DNA of 64,000 nt from Raffaelea ambrosiae (taxonomy: Eukaryota > Ascomycota > Sordariomycetes > Ophiostomatales > Ophiostomataceae). Position 1 is the first letter of the stretch, and every line of letters begins with the position of its first letter. The position numbers and the translations under genes were made by a program. The notes beneath the pieces were generated by a model that ran no database searches, was not told where the DNA came from, and saw only the letters and a list, made by a program, of their open reading frames with translations. Positions 33,105 to 43,852 of this stretch are shown in pieces. Location of the stretch: assembly GCA_002778195.1 (NCBI GenBank), contig PCDI01000005.1, forward strand, positions 3,111,102 to 3,175,101. Reading direction: 5' to 3'.

Positions 33105-33598
33105 GGTTGCGTGCAGAGCGGATTTCGTGTATGCAATGCAGGATCAAGAAGGCTGTCGCGTCCAAACGAGATCTCACACAAAATACGGCTGCAGGAGGAA
33201 TATATCTTTTTTCTGCCAAGAGAGATAGTAGAGCGGGCGAAATCGCCGCGTTAGCGAGTCGAACGTACGCCGACATCCCGGTCGGCCGCCACAAGATTGT
33301 GGTGCCAGTCTCGTCAACTAGCTGGTGGGTCTGGACCACCCACGGACTATTGCAGACGGGCTGGTGCGTGGCGGATCTATGTTCCCTATCTGTTCAGCTT
33401 CGCGGCCAACTACACCGTACGTTGTTGTATTAGGATCTTGGGCTGGCCCTGAAAACGTTAAAGAACGTCCAGATCCGCCTTGTTTCCCTGCCCTCTGCTG
33501 TTGATACCCAGCCGAAGCACCCCTGGACCGGAAGCTCTGACGGCCAAGTCTAATTCTGCCAGTCTCCACAAGCAAAGCAGGCGAACCCCGTCTTCCAG
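33105..33598. promoter_or_regulatory. Bidirectional promoter of the ureide gene pair
   Basis: The 494 nt between the NCS1 permease and the PuuE-type gene hold HGATAR sites: AGATAG at 33223-33228 (plus strand) and its complement at 33386-33391. GATA sites are bound by AreA-type nitrogen regulators, so nitrogen repression of the pair is plausible. No TCGG-N6-CCGA (UaY-type) site was seen. Confidence 0.45.
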
Positions 33599-34858
33599 AT
33601 GGCAACAAAGATGGCAACACACAATCCGGATGGCAGTGCCACCAATCTTGACGCCGAGAACATTGACCCTTTAAAGGGTACCAAGTATGACTTCCCCCGA
33701 GATCATGTTGGGTACGGGCGCAAGTCTTTCCATCCACGCTGGCCGAACGGGGCCAAGATTGCCGTCTCGTTTGTGATCAATTATGAAGAGGTAAGAGCCG
33801 ACCCCAAATTTCATCACCTCAACTGCCGGCCGGTCTCACTCTGAACCACAAAATAGGGGTCAGAAAGAAGCACGGTGAATGGCGACCTGCAGTCGGAGAA
33901 CAGGCTGTGGGAACAGTCCGACAACAAGCCGGCCCACATTGGCGGGCGGTCGTTGAATCCAGAAAGCGACTACGACTATGGCTCGCGAGTTGGGATTTGG
34001 CGCCTCCTGGACTGCTTCGAGGAGCACAAACTGCCCGTGACTGCCTACGCCGTCGGCCAAGCGTTTGAACGGAATCCCGAGGCCGCCGAGGCTTTCACCA
34101 AGAACGGTCACGAGATTGCCTCCCATGGCTACCGGTACGCAGCACGAACCCGAGCAGTTCTAGCTTGGCAGCCGTCTAACGTGGACATGCGCGCAGATGG
34201 GTCAACTACGTGGGCATGACCCCAGAGCTGGAGAGAGAGTATGTCATTCGCCAGCTGGAGTCGCTCAAGAAGACGACAGGGGCCTACCCAGTCGGCTGGT
34301 ATTACGGCGCGCTCTCGCCCCGCTCAAAGGCCATCATTCACGAGGTCTTTGAGGAAATGAACATTCCGCTGTTGTACGAGAGCGACACCTATGCCGACGA
34401 CTTGCCGTTTTGGGTGGATGTTCCTGCCGAGAAGAACTCCGAGAATCCGAAGGGCATGCTCATGATTCCATACAGGTGAGATGGCCGTTCCCCTCCCCGC
34501 CCGTCCTCCCGCAAAAGAACCAAACCGCAACACTGACTTGTTTTGGCTCATCCAATGCAGTTACGACAACAACGATGTGAAGTACTATGCTCCGTCGGGA
34601 TGGGGCACCACGGCGAATTTCGAAGACTATCTGAAGCGGGCGTTCGACACGCTCTACGAAGAGGGCAGCAAGGGGAAGCCGAAGATGATGACCATTGGCC
34701 TGCACTGCCGCATCAGCGGGAAGCCTGGCCGGTTTTCTGCGGTCAAGAACTTTGTCGAGTACATCTGCTCGAAACCAGACGTCTGGGTCACTACGAGAAA
34801 GGACATCGCTCTGCACTGGCGAGAAAACTTCCCATATCGGAAGGCTTCTGCCATTTAG
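33599..34858 (+). CDS. PuuE-type allantoinase-like polysaccharide-deacetylase-fold protein
   Basis: Four exons (33599-33790, 33857-34134, 34197-34475, 34561-34858) give 348 residues. Key blocks typical of PuuE are AKIAVSFVINYEEGSERS (spliced), the SENRLWEQSDNKPAH region, GHEIASHGYRWVNY, the Trp-Tyr-Tyr-Gly turn, and IGLHCRISGKPGRF. In PuuE the fold is that of NodB deacetylases but the metal site is altered: Asn-Tyr-Glu-Glu replaces the usual Thr-Phe-Asp-Asp, and the enzyme hydrolyses the allantoin ring to allantoate. The neighbours (NCS1 permease, ureidoglycolate lyase) support that role. It would be easy to mislabel it as chitin deacetylase. No signal peptide is present, which argues against a cell-wall role. 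Four exons are all in phase. Confidence 0.9.
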
Positions 34859-35470
34859 CCATGGCTTTTTCAATAATGCAAATTAGCAATTAGCACGCCA
34901 GGCTAATCGAACTGTACATTCTCCAAACGCACTGGCCGTCGACGGCCAAATGGGTTCGCACGGCCAGTTGCTGGCCGTCGCGCGACTGAAATCCCCCGGC
35001 ACCGGTAGCTGCTGGCCGTCGGCGCAAGGACTGTTTGGCACTGTTTGGCTATCCCAACAAGGCACCGGACAACACTAAGCCTTAATTAGCCTACCGATGA
35101 TAAGATTCAGCATTAAAATAAGGCCACGGACGTGTAAATTGACTTACAGATCACAAAACCAATGCCGCTGCTGGAAACCACCGGGCATAGTGCTGACGGG
35201 AATTAGCGTAAGATAGGATATCCGTTGCCCTGGATCAGACAATCGGCTGCGGCAAGCAATCTAATAGTGTTGCCGTCGGCAGGCTTCCTCATTGGTGCAC
35301 ATTACATAAAACTCTCACAAACAAAGACGCCCCCCCCCCCCAAAATCAAAACCCATCCAGTCTTTCACCCACCGGCGTGAGGCGACAGAGCCTTGTTTAA
35401 AATCATACGACCCCTTTGCACAGCTTTCGTCGAATACACCTATTGCAACGGCCAGGATCCATCCTTGACA
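34859..35470. other. Intergenic with phased GGCCGTCG repeats
   Basis: Between the PuuE-type gene and ureidoglycolate lyase. CTGGCCGTCG occurs at 34932-34941, 34971-34980 and 35012-35021 (39 and 41 nt apart), with inverted partial copies between. GATAAG is at about 35099 and GATAGG at about 35214. A C-run of about 10 lies at 35331-35341. No coding frame is supported. Confidence 0.55.
34932..35021. repeat. Three phased copies of CTGGCCGTCG
   Basis: Direct copies start at 34932, 34971 and 35012, with the reverse complement CGACGGCCA overlapping the first and CGGCCAG near 34961-34967. The nearly equal spacing is about four helical turns. Confidence 0.7.
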
Positions 35471-36109
35471 ATGGCACGAACAGTCTGCTGCAAGCCGATG
35501 ACGGCGCCTGAGTATGCACCATACGGCGGCATGATCTCGACCGATATCGTGAACGCCAGAACCGTCAGCGTCAACAACGGAACAGGCCGCAGAACGCCAG
35601 AGGTGGTCCCGACAACGAATCTTTACGCACAGGCGCCAAGCCAAACACCTGCACGCACTGTTCTCAACGCGTCCCTGGCCAGTCCCCGCGCGGTTGAGTC
35701 GTGGAAGGAGCCAGCCTCCGATGGCGGCTCACAGGTGGCGAGGCGGGTCTTGAAAGTCAACACCCTAGAAAGGCATAGATTCTCGACGCAGTCCTTTGTG
35801 CCCATGGGCGCCAATGTGAAGTATTTGGTTCTCGTAACAGATGGGGAGGATGCCCCGAACCTCGAAAACTTGCGAGGCTTCGTAGCGAGCGACAAGCAGG
35901 GCATTTGCTACGCGCCGGGCGTCTGGCATGCTCCCATGGCTGTTATCGACAACGTAAGTAACCACCCACGCGCACCAAGCGGGAACACCGATTAACGGGT
36001 AGCCGTGCATTAGCCTGTGTCATTTGCCGTGGTGCAGCATATCAACGGTGTGCCAGACGAAGACTGCCAGTTCTTTCACCTAGAAGAGGAAATAAACCTT
36101 GTATTTTAA
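35471..36109 (+). CDS. Ureidoglycolate lyase (ureide catabolism)
   Basis: Two exons (35471-35953, 36014-36109; 60-nt intron) give 192 residues. The enzyme splits ureidoglycolate into urea and glyoxylate, the last specific step of allantoin use. Conserved blocks: CCKPMTAPEYAPYGGMIS near the start, FSTQSFVPMGANVKYLVLV, LRGFVASDKQGICYAPGVWHAPM (His in the active cleft), and after splicing DNPVSFAVVQHINGVPDEDCQ. Residues 65-105 are a Ser/Ala/Gln-rich insertion. An in-frame ATG at 35393 could add 26 residues; the shorter start keeps a normal lead. Phase 0 splicing is exact. It lies in the same orientation as the PuuE-type gene, 612 nt downstream, completing a ureide set. Confidence 0.92.
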
Positions 36110-36879
36110 TGGCATGCAGGCCGGCCGTGGTGCCAGACGGCTGGGCGCGGTGCTTAGATCAAAGTAGCACGGCCATTGCTTGGCATATGCAGTGTTAGTG
36201 GATATCATTGACCACCAAGTCGTGGCTTACACTGCTGATCTACAGCGGCTGCTTCTGCTAGCCCGGGTCACGTAAGGACAGTAGAATCTGTCACGCGTCG
36301 AATGGTCTCCCCTCCGGCACGTCCATACCAGATCGGGTGCATATTCTGTGCGCGTGCGGGAAGTACACGTCCTGGCTGTGTGTTGGCTGCCTCCTGCTTT
36401 GTGCCTGAGCTGACGTGTCAAGAGTGGAGACACGTGCTAAACACATGCTAACAAAAATAGGACGCTTGCTGGATCTAGACAAAGCCAGGACGTCACGGGA
36501 TCCCAGGGAGGATGAAAGAGCCCAATATGTGCCGTCTGAAAAGGGGTATCTGATACCGTGCATGGGAGGAAACAAAAGGCCGCAAGCAGAGCATTTCTGC
36601 CAAAGCCACGACAAAAGAAAAACGGCGCAAAGAGACGCGCGATAGCAGAATGACGACTCCACGTGATTTCATGGCAGACCTGCCTGTCGGCACGCTCATT
36701 GGTTCTTAGCGTCCCCGCTTTGTCAAGCCTCATGGACGGTAAAAATGGCGGTACCGGAAATTGTCGCTGCTCTCCTGAACGCGTCAAATCTTGGCACTTC
36801 CCCTGCTGCTTGGGTGGCATCGTCACTGCAACATCACGGCTGCGGGCTTCATTTGCACTTCTCTTTCCGTTGATCAATC
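36110..36879. other. Intergenic, no gene seen
   Basis: 770 nt between ureidoglycolate lyase and the papain-fold-like gene. Short minus-strand frames have no recognisable features. Confidence 0.6.
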
Positions 36880-38100
36880 ATGTCAGCCGCCGAGACCATG
36901 GCTCCCTCCAAAGACAAGGACGAGACCGAAGATGAGACGCAGGCGAAGTTGAGGAAGCGCGACAAGGTTGAAATTTTTCTGTACGGCGGCGCCCTCTCTG
37001 TTCTGCTCGTACACATGTCCTGCCAAGAGGTGCACGCTTGGACTGCTTTAGGTCGGGCAGCTTGCTGATTCTGTGGACCAGGAAAAAGAACTTCACCGCC
37101 GGGGAGCTGGCATTGAAACACTCGGTGCTCGGCGTGGGGCGCGTCCCAAATGCAGTTCCGCTTGCCGACCCCGTCCATGATGGACCGCCGCGGAAGGTTC
37201 TTGTAGGCTGGCATCCGGTTGGCGGCTTTGCCGGCAAGTGGTTTAATGAGCAGACGGGTCTTGGCAAGTTGATCACCGAGAAGACCAACAACTACCCCGA
37301 CCCGACGCAGCACTGGGCTGTGCTCGTGGGCGATTATGTTCACCAGCTGTGGATGGTAGGTGATGGTGCAAAGCGGTGTTTGAAGGAAGAGCCACGGGCA
37401 GACAGACTCACGGTAGCCAGGATGAAAGCTTTGACGTGATCTACACCAACGGGAAAATCGTTTGGGAAGAATGGCACACATTTGAGGTCGGCCATACCCG
37501 CTTCAATGACGACGCCATCCGACGGACAGGTAACATCGCACTCACCCCCAAAATTCTTGAGCCCTTCGCTGACCATTCGCAGGGGAGGCCGTGATCCAAG
37601 CAATCCGGGAGAAGACGCCGGCCTACAACCTGATCAGCAACAATTGCCAGACGTACGCATTGCAACTGCTTGATGCCATCAAAGCTGGCTTTCACAAGGA
37701 ATTTGGCACCACCTTGGCTGTATATGACAGACTTGTTGGCCCTGGAAGCGTCAAGGATCTTTTTGACACCATGCACACCCCAGAGCTCCAAGGAACGACA
37801 ACCGAGCCCGGCCACGACTCTGTCACACTAGCACAGCAGCTCATGACAGACAACACCACTCAGCTCGACACCAAAGATCAGATGAAGAGGAACGATGGAG
37901 CAAAAGGGAGTGACGACACGGATGAGGATAAGGACGAGTCAGGGGACAGCGACAAGGACAAGGACAAGGACAAGGACAAGGACGAGGAAAAGAGCAGAGG
38001 TGTGGACGAGAAAGATAAAACGGACAGAGATATCAAGGAGAAGCTGGAGAACGGGCTGTCAAAACTGGGCCTGTCTCGTTTCATTAGCCGCAAAGACTAA
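36880..38100 (+). CDS. LRAT/NlpC-P60-like (permuted papain fold) protein with acidic repeat tail
   Basis: Four exons (36880-36980, 37052-37355, 37421-37529, 37583-38100) give 343 residues. The core has QHWAVLVGDYVHQLW and, about 95 residues on, SNNCQTYALQLLDAI. His-Trp-x3-Val-Gly followed by Asn-Cys in that order is the layout of permuted papain-fold hydrolases and acyltransferases (LRAT, H-REV107, PPPDE), in which His precedes the nucleophilic Cys. I place it in that fold with moderate confidence; no exact fungal family is recognised. Residues about 280-320 are a Lys-Asp repeat (a GACAAG hexamer repeat, 37955-37985), a disordered tail. The first intron (36981-37051) is the least certain splice. 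Substrate is unknown. It may be unrelated to the ureide genes beside it. Confidence 0.68.
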
Positions 38101-38396
38101 TGTGTGGTGTGCCTTTTCTGCATTCTATACCAAGACTACATCTAATCACATTTGTGTTTAAATATCCTTATAATCTTCTAGAGTCTGTACAGTGGAACAC
38201 CATGAAATCTGTGCACACAACTTTCTGCCGACCACCTTGACTATCACTAGAACAATATGAATACAAAGCGGGGAAAGGGGGGAAGACCCAAAAGACACAC
38301 GCTTCCATGGTTCTCAAGTCGTTTGGTTCTGACGCCGTGGTTTCGAGCCGCCTAAAAAGCGGGACCGCGGCCCGAAGCGTACGGGCCCAACAGACT
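38101..38396. other. Convergent intergenic spacer
   Basis: 296 nt between stop codons of the papain-fold-like gene (+) and the sugar transporter (-). No coding signal. Confidence 0.6.
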
Positions 38397-40176
38397 CTAC
38401 ACTGCAACCTTCTCGACGTGCCCAGCCGGATTGTCGCCGTCGGCCTTGTCGCTCCCTTCCATGGCAATTTCATTGACGTTGACTTTCCCATGCATGAAGT
38501 CGGCCCCCTTTTCGTTGGCTGCTGCAATTGCCAAATCCTCATCCTCGTATATTTTGGGACGTTCGAGTTGTGTAGCGAGCTTGTTTCCGCAGACAATGAT
38601 GCTGGGGTGTTCGTAAAAGAAGCGGTCAATGTCCTCGAGCGACCGGTTGGCCGTTTCGGGATAGAAGAAGTACGTGATGGGCACAAATGCGGCGCAGATG
38701 ACGGCCCATATGATCCAGAAACGGTACCCGAGGTTGGCGATGCCGGGCGGCGTGATCTGTGCAACCATGTAGTTCATAATCCAGTTGGAAGCCATGGCGA
38801 GAGAAGAGCCCTTGGCACGGAATGCCAGGGCATTGACCTCGGTCGGGTACAGCCACGGAACGCCGAGGACACCCATGGCGAAGGAGGCCCAGAAGACGAA
38901 GAAGAACGACACCGCAACAGCACCCAGCTTGAAGCTGTCGCCCTTGCCTGTCTCGGACAAGCCGAGAGAAATGGCAATAATGGTCCAGCACATTGCACAG
39001 GCCGTGGCTGAAGTCATCATGACGCGGCGGCGCCCGTACCTCTCGATGACAAAGTACGCCATGAACGAGAAGAAGAGATAGTCCATCGACCCGGCCGCGG
39101 CCAGAATCCGCGACAAGAATTCCGACATGCCGATGGCATGGATGAACACGTAGGTCATGTAGTACGACGTGACGTTGATGCCCGAAATCTGGTTCATGCA
39201 CTGCATCCAGGCACCGAGCACCATGCGACGAAGCACGCCAGCGGGGCCGCGGCCGGAGATGAGCTGCCACCACGTGTACTCCACAGCCTCGTACTCCTTG
39301 TCCAGGACGTCCTTGATGATGGAGAACTGGGTGCGCACCGAGAGCGAGTCGGGTGTGGCGCCGTGTCCTTCCAGGGCGGCGAGAACCTCTGTTGCTTCTT
39401 CGTAGCGGCCTTTGCGGATCAGCAGTCGCGGAGAGTCTGGCAGGAAGGGACACATGATCCAGATGAGCGCCGAGAAGACTGTAGTGGGAAAGAAAAAAAA
39501 ACACTAGTTAGCAAGCCAGCCATGGCAGGGCAGGCGGTTCTGCTTTCGGGCTGACGCACATATTTGAAAGGCCAGAGGAAACCGCCACGACACACTTCCC
39601 GGCGCAAACGAAAAGCCGAGGGTCAGCCAGTTGGAGATGGCAAACCCGGTAATGCAGTTGGCCATCTGGATGATAATGAGTTTGCCGCGGCTGCGCATCT
39701 TGGACGTCTCCGACTGCCAAACGCCGGCCGTGGCGGTGTTCATGCCCGTGCCAAGTCCGGCGACAACGCGACCAACATACATCTGGGCCGGCCCGTAGCA
39801 AGACGCCTGGATAATGGCACCGATGGCAACCACCGTGCTGCCAAGAATGAGCACGCGTGGACGGCCGAGCCTGTCCCCGGTATAGAGCGTCGAAAGCGCG
39901 CCGGCAAAGCAGCCCAGGTTGTAGACGGAGGTCATGGTGCCTTGGTCAGCCGTGCTGGGGTGGCCCATGGTTTCGAGGAAGTCCTCCTTGACGAGGATGT
40001 TGCCAAACACGCCCTTTTGCTTCGGGTTAACGACGGTTGATGTGACAGAACAGGGGTGGGGGCGCACCACGCGAACACACCTGGTCATAACCGTAGAAGA
40101 CGAGAACCGTAGAGGCAGCGATGGAGATCCATACTGTGAGGCGCTCGCCCGAGCCTCCAAGATAGCGGCGCGCCAT
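38397..40176 (-). CDS. Sugar transporter, MFS hexose-type
   Basis: Three exons on the minus strand (40176-40081, 40013-39560, 39478-38397) give 543 residues and 12 membrane segments. Seen: YGYDQGVFGNILV after splicing (the family's first-helix turn), GDRLGRPRVLILG (motif A), GVWQSETSKMRSRGKL, PDSPRLLIRKGR, the QISGINVTSYY sugar-binding helix, FVIERYGRRRVMM, VPWLYPTEVNALAFRAKG, and PETANRSLEDIDRFF, a variant of PETKG. These are typical of fungal proton-sugar symporters of the HXT/quinate type. The Asn-Gln-Ile-Ser-Gly-Ile-Asn helix points to a hexose or pentose. A minus-strand TATAAG box lies at 40286-40281, 105 nt upstream. The C-terminal tail is long and charged. Confidence 0.95.
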
Positions 40177-41138
40177 GATTCGCCGAGATGCTGCTGTACG
40201 TCTGCTGCAAGTGCACGCGCAGGGCTTTCTAGGCCGAATGACTGGGTCGTTCTCGTCTTGTCCCTCTGGGCATGGGCCTACTTATAGATTGACATCGCTG
40301 GGAGGGGAGGCCCAGCAAGCTTTTTTTTTTTTTTTCCTCGCATCAGCTCACAGCCTTGGCAGAATGGATATCCAAGCATGTCATTTTGTTCTCCCCCGCT
40401 CCAAAGTCGTCCGTCGTTCTGTTTGCACTGCCGACTCATATCTTCAGTTTGCATGTTCCCTTGAATCAGCGTCATGGTCCCCCGCATTTGGAACGGTTTC
40501 CCCACTCGGTGATGCTGCAGCCCACGCATTGACCTGGGCGACCCAGCAGAAAGCCTGCGCCCGACAGAGACCACGGAGCAATGATATGCCCCGTGTGTAG
40601 AAACTGATGCGCGGACCAGCGGAGCCGTCGAGTCGTGCAGGAGAACAGCAGGGGGTCTGCCTCGTTTTTGGCTCTTGGAGGCAGGCCGGGTTACATTGAC
40701 AGGGACATGAACGGGGACATTGGCAAGGATGCCGCCAGCTGAACCTCGGGAACAGAACCTGGGGGGGCGTGCCATTCCTAACGTGTGCCAAGTGCCGAGA
40801 GCAACCCTCTCGGCGGCCACGTCTTGAATCCAACCGCTGCTCCCTGCGTTCCATCCCTGATTCGGACATCCGAGAGGAGACCAAGTTGGTGTTCTGCTCG
40901 GAGCTGCAATAGGGACACATGATTGTAAACCGGCTGTCTCTTTGGGGGAAGTAGTACCCGAGTAGTTCTAGTGCGAGAATGATGTTGGAGTCTTGTGTGG
41001 GGTCAACGAATGGACACTACATGGGAGCTCGTCGCGCTCTGTGGCCAGGCGTGTTGTATATTGGCAACCCCCCTTTCCCGGTGGCATGCTTGTCTTCTTC
41101 CTCCCAGTCCCACACCACAGGACGTCCCCATCCCGGAT
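40177..41138. other. Intergenic, no gene seen
   Basis: Promoter of the sugar transporter and 3' flank of the amino-acid permease. A T-run occurs at about 40320-40335. No gene is supported. Confidence 0.6.
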
Positions 41139-43051
41139 TTAGTCCTTTTTGTTCACATCCGTCACGGTCGTAGCTTCAGCAAAAGCTGGCGTTTCCTCGT
41201 CAAAAACCTGCACACCTTCCGTGAACATGCGGTCCTTGCCCAGCGCAGCCAGTCGTCTCTGCCGGAGCTTCTCCAGATTGATGCGGGGGCCCTTGAAGTT
41301 GCCACGCTTCGACACGAACCACAGGCCGATGATGAACGTGAGGAAGCCCACAGCCACTACGGAAACGTAGCTCATGTTCTGGGGCGTCACCGGCATGGTG
41401 GTGGGGAAACACGCGATAATGTCTGTAAAGGTCACCCAAGCGACGGCCGCGGCGTTGATATAGATGCCGAAACGACCGAGGTGGAAGAACCGGTCGGGAA
41501 GCACCTTGTCCCGGCCACGCCAGAGAAGGATAGCTTGCGGGATGACGCAGGAGGTCTGCAGGTAGATAATGTTCGCGCTGACCATGGCCGAGAAGGCCGT
41601 GCTGGAGCCGATGAAAATCAGACCATACAGCTAGAAAAGTGGTCAGCTTCGAAAGACGACCACGGCTTTGGCATAGCTGTGAGCAAGATGACTAGGCGGC
41701 GCCGGCTCGCTTACCGTGACAAACACGCCAGAAAGGAGGACCGCGTTCAGCGGCATCTTGAAGCGAGGGTGGATCTTCATCCAGAGATGGGAGAGCGGCA
41801 GCGCACCGTCGCGCGAGATGGCCCACAGACACCGCGACGACGTCGTGACGTTGCAGGTCAGAGAGCCAAACGAGCAAAAGGCAAAGAAGGCCGTCAGGAT
41901 CGACGCGGCCACATTCGACCCCGTGCCCTGGCGGTAGATCTCGATCAGGGGCAGCCCCGTCGGCGTCTCCAAGACATCGGTGACGCTCGTGATCGCATAC
42001 ATGCAGGCGCAGGCAAAAGGGAAAGACGTGATGAAGCCGCCAAACAGGGGCAGCACGATGACGCGCGGCACGTTGCGGCCGGGGTTGTGGATTTCCTCGC
42101 ACAAGTGGGCACCCGAGTCGCTGCCCAGAAAGCTAAAGACGGAGTTGACAATGGCAAACAGGAACGTGAGGCCCTGGTTGGACCACCCGGTGCTGGTGGT
42201 GATGTCGGTAAACATCCACGTGCCACTGGCATGGTTGTGTCGGCCGCAAATGAAGAGCACGAGGGTCGTGCACGTCAAGACCAGAATCGAGAGAAACACT
42301 GCGTCGCCGAACAGATCAGTCCCCCGTCATTCCACACCGCTGGCACGCTGGCACGGGACATAAGCGGAAGGAGAGCTTACTGATCGACTTGTTGAACAGG
42401 GGCAGCAGGGCGTGGCCAAAGACGTTGAGAGCAACGGCCATCCACATGAGCAGCACATAAATCAGCCACTGGTGCCAGTGCTGGTAGTCGTACTCTGGGT
42501 GCCACAGCACAACGATCGAGAGAATCATCGACGCAATAAAGTTGGACACGGAACTGGCTCCCATCCAGTAGCCGAAGACACTCATCCAGCCGTTCCTGGG
42601 CTGCGTTCAGTAATGGGGGTCTTTCTCCGCGGCAAGTGCACCAGAAAGACAAGGAAAAAAGTAAAAAAAAAAAAAAATATGTCCCATTGCAAGCACGGAA
42701 GGAGAAAAACAACAAAAAAACCTACAGAAAAGCCGCAAAAGGCTTGTAGCCGTCGCTGGCCACCATAAACGACCAGTAGTACTGGGCACCGGCCACGGGG
42801 TAAGCCGACGCCAGCTCGGCCATGCCAAGAGACACTATCATAGTCATAAAGCCGGCAATGGGCAGCGTCCAAAGCGCGCCCCCAGAGGAAGACTCGGTGA
42901 TGGCCGTACCCACCGCCGAGCCAAAGCCAAGCCAGGTGGATGTCAACGTAAACGTTAGTGCGCCAAGACTGAGGACGGAGAACTGCCGTGGCATTTCGCG
43001 CTTGTAGCCAACGGCCTCGAGCTCGAGATCGTCCAAATCGGTGTTTTCCAT
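41139..43051 (-). CDS. APC-family amino acid/choline/GABA-type permease
   Basis: Four exons on the minus strand (43051-42726, 42595-42381, 42298-41715, 41630-41139) give 538 residues with 12 predicted membrane segments. The cytosolic N terminus (MENTDLDDLELEAVGYKREM) is followed by FSVLSLGALTFTLTSTWLGFGSAVGTAI, typical of the amino acid/choline transporter branch, then the conserved AELASAYPVAGAQYYW loop. Later blocks are SFLGSDSGAHLCEEIHNPGRNVPRVI (helix 6-7) and RCLWAISRDGALPLSH, diagnostic for fungal permeases such as the choline/GABA group. Splices all close in phase. The exact substrate cannot be told from sequence. A minus-strand TATAAAG box lies at 43265-43259. Nitrogen use fits the neighbourhood. 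Confidence 0.93.
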
Positions 43052-43852
43052 GATGGCAATGTTGATTTAAGCTTTTTCTGCCGTGGATGTCGGGCTTTTT
43101 TTTGCCGGTCTCTGGGCAGGCAGAGTGGGATCAAGTCGCCAGTCGTATTTGGCCCTTTCGAACCGGGATTTCTACACGTGGGATCTGGGGAAACGAGCAG
43201 GCTTGAACAGCTGACGGCGCGCTTGGGTCCGTTGCATCGCATAGAAGCAACGCAGAGTCTTTATACAAACTGAATGTATACCAGTCGAGCGTTGCCAGCG
43301 CTAGTCCACTGATAGGGTCTGTGATCCTTGGAAGCAGCTCGCCCAGCTAGCCCAGCTAGCCTATCTACACACGACGCCCATCAATCTCGTTCTGGCATAG
43401 GTTGCATCCCGTACCCAATGCTTCTTATCTCTCTGCAGTTCTATCTTCGAAGGAACAAGCACGATGTCTCCCTCCTACTGATAGTCCGCGGCTGCACTCC
43501 CGGCTAGGTGATCTCGGTTAGGCCTTCGCTGTGAGTTCCCTGCACCTTTCAACGTCCCTCCCCACTCGTTTATTTTTCGTTTTTTTATGTACTATGTACA
43601 TTGAATACTTCTCTGTTTAGAAACTTGTGGTGCCCATATAAGTTACGCTCTGTTTCTTTCCCATGCAATGCCTGTCCAAAAACCTATGCCGGAACCCTGA
43701 CAGCTGCTGATCCGTCTGGAAGTCCTCCGTCACACAGCCGTGCACGTCGTCTGCCGATGGCGGAAGCCCGTACAGCCGGTCCCGCCGTCGTATCATCCAA
43801 CCGAAAAGGACCTAGACAGGACAAAGCCGCACAGTACGCCGTGTAGACTCGT
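43052..43852. other. Intergenic, no gene seen
   Basis: Promoter of the APC permease and the 3' flank of the decayed permease. No coding region was recognised. Confidence 0.6.
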
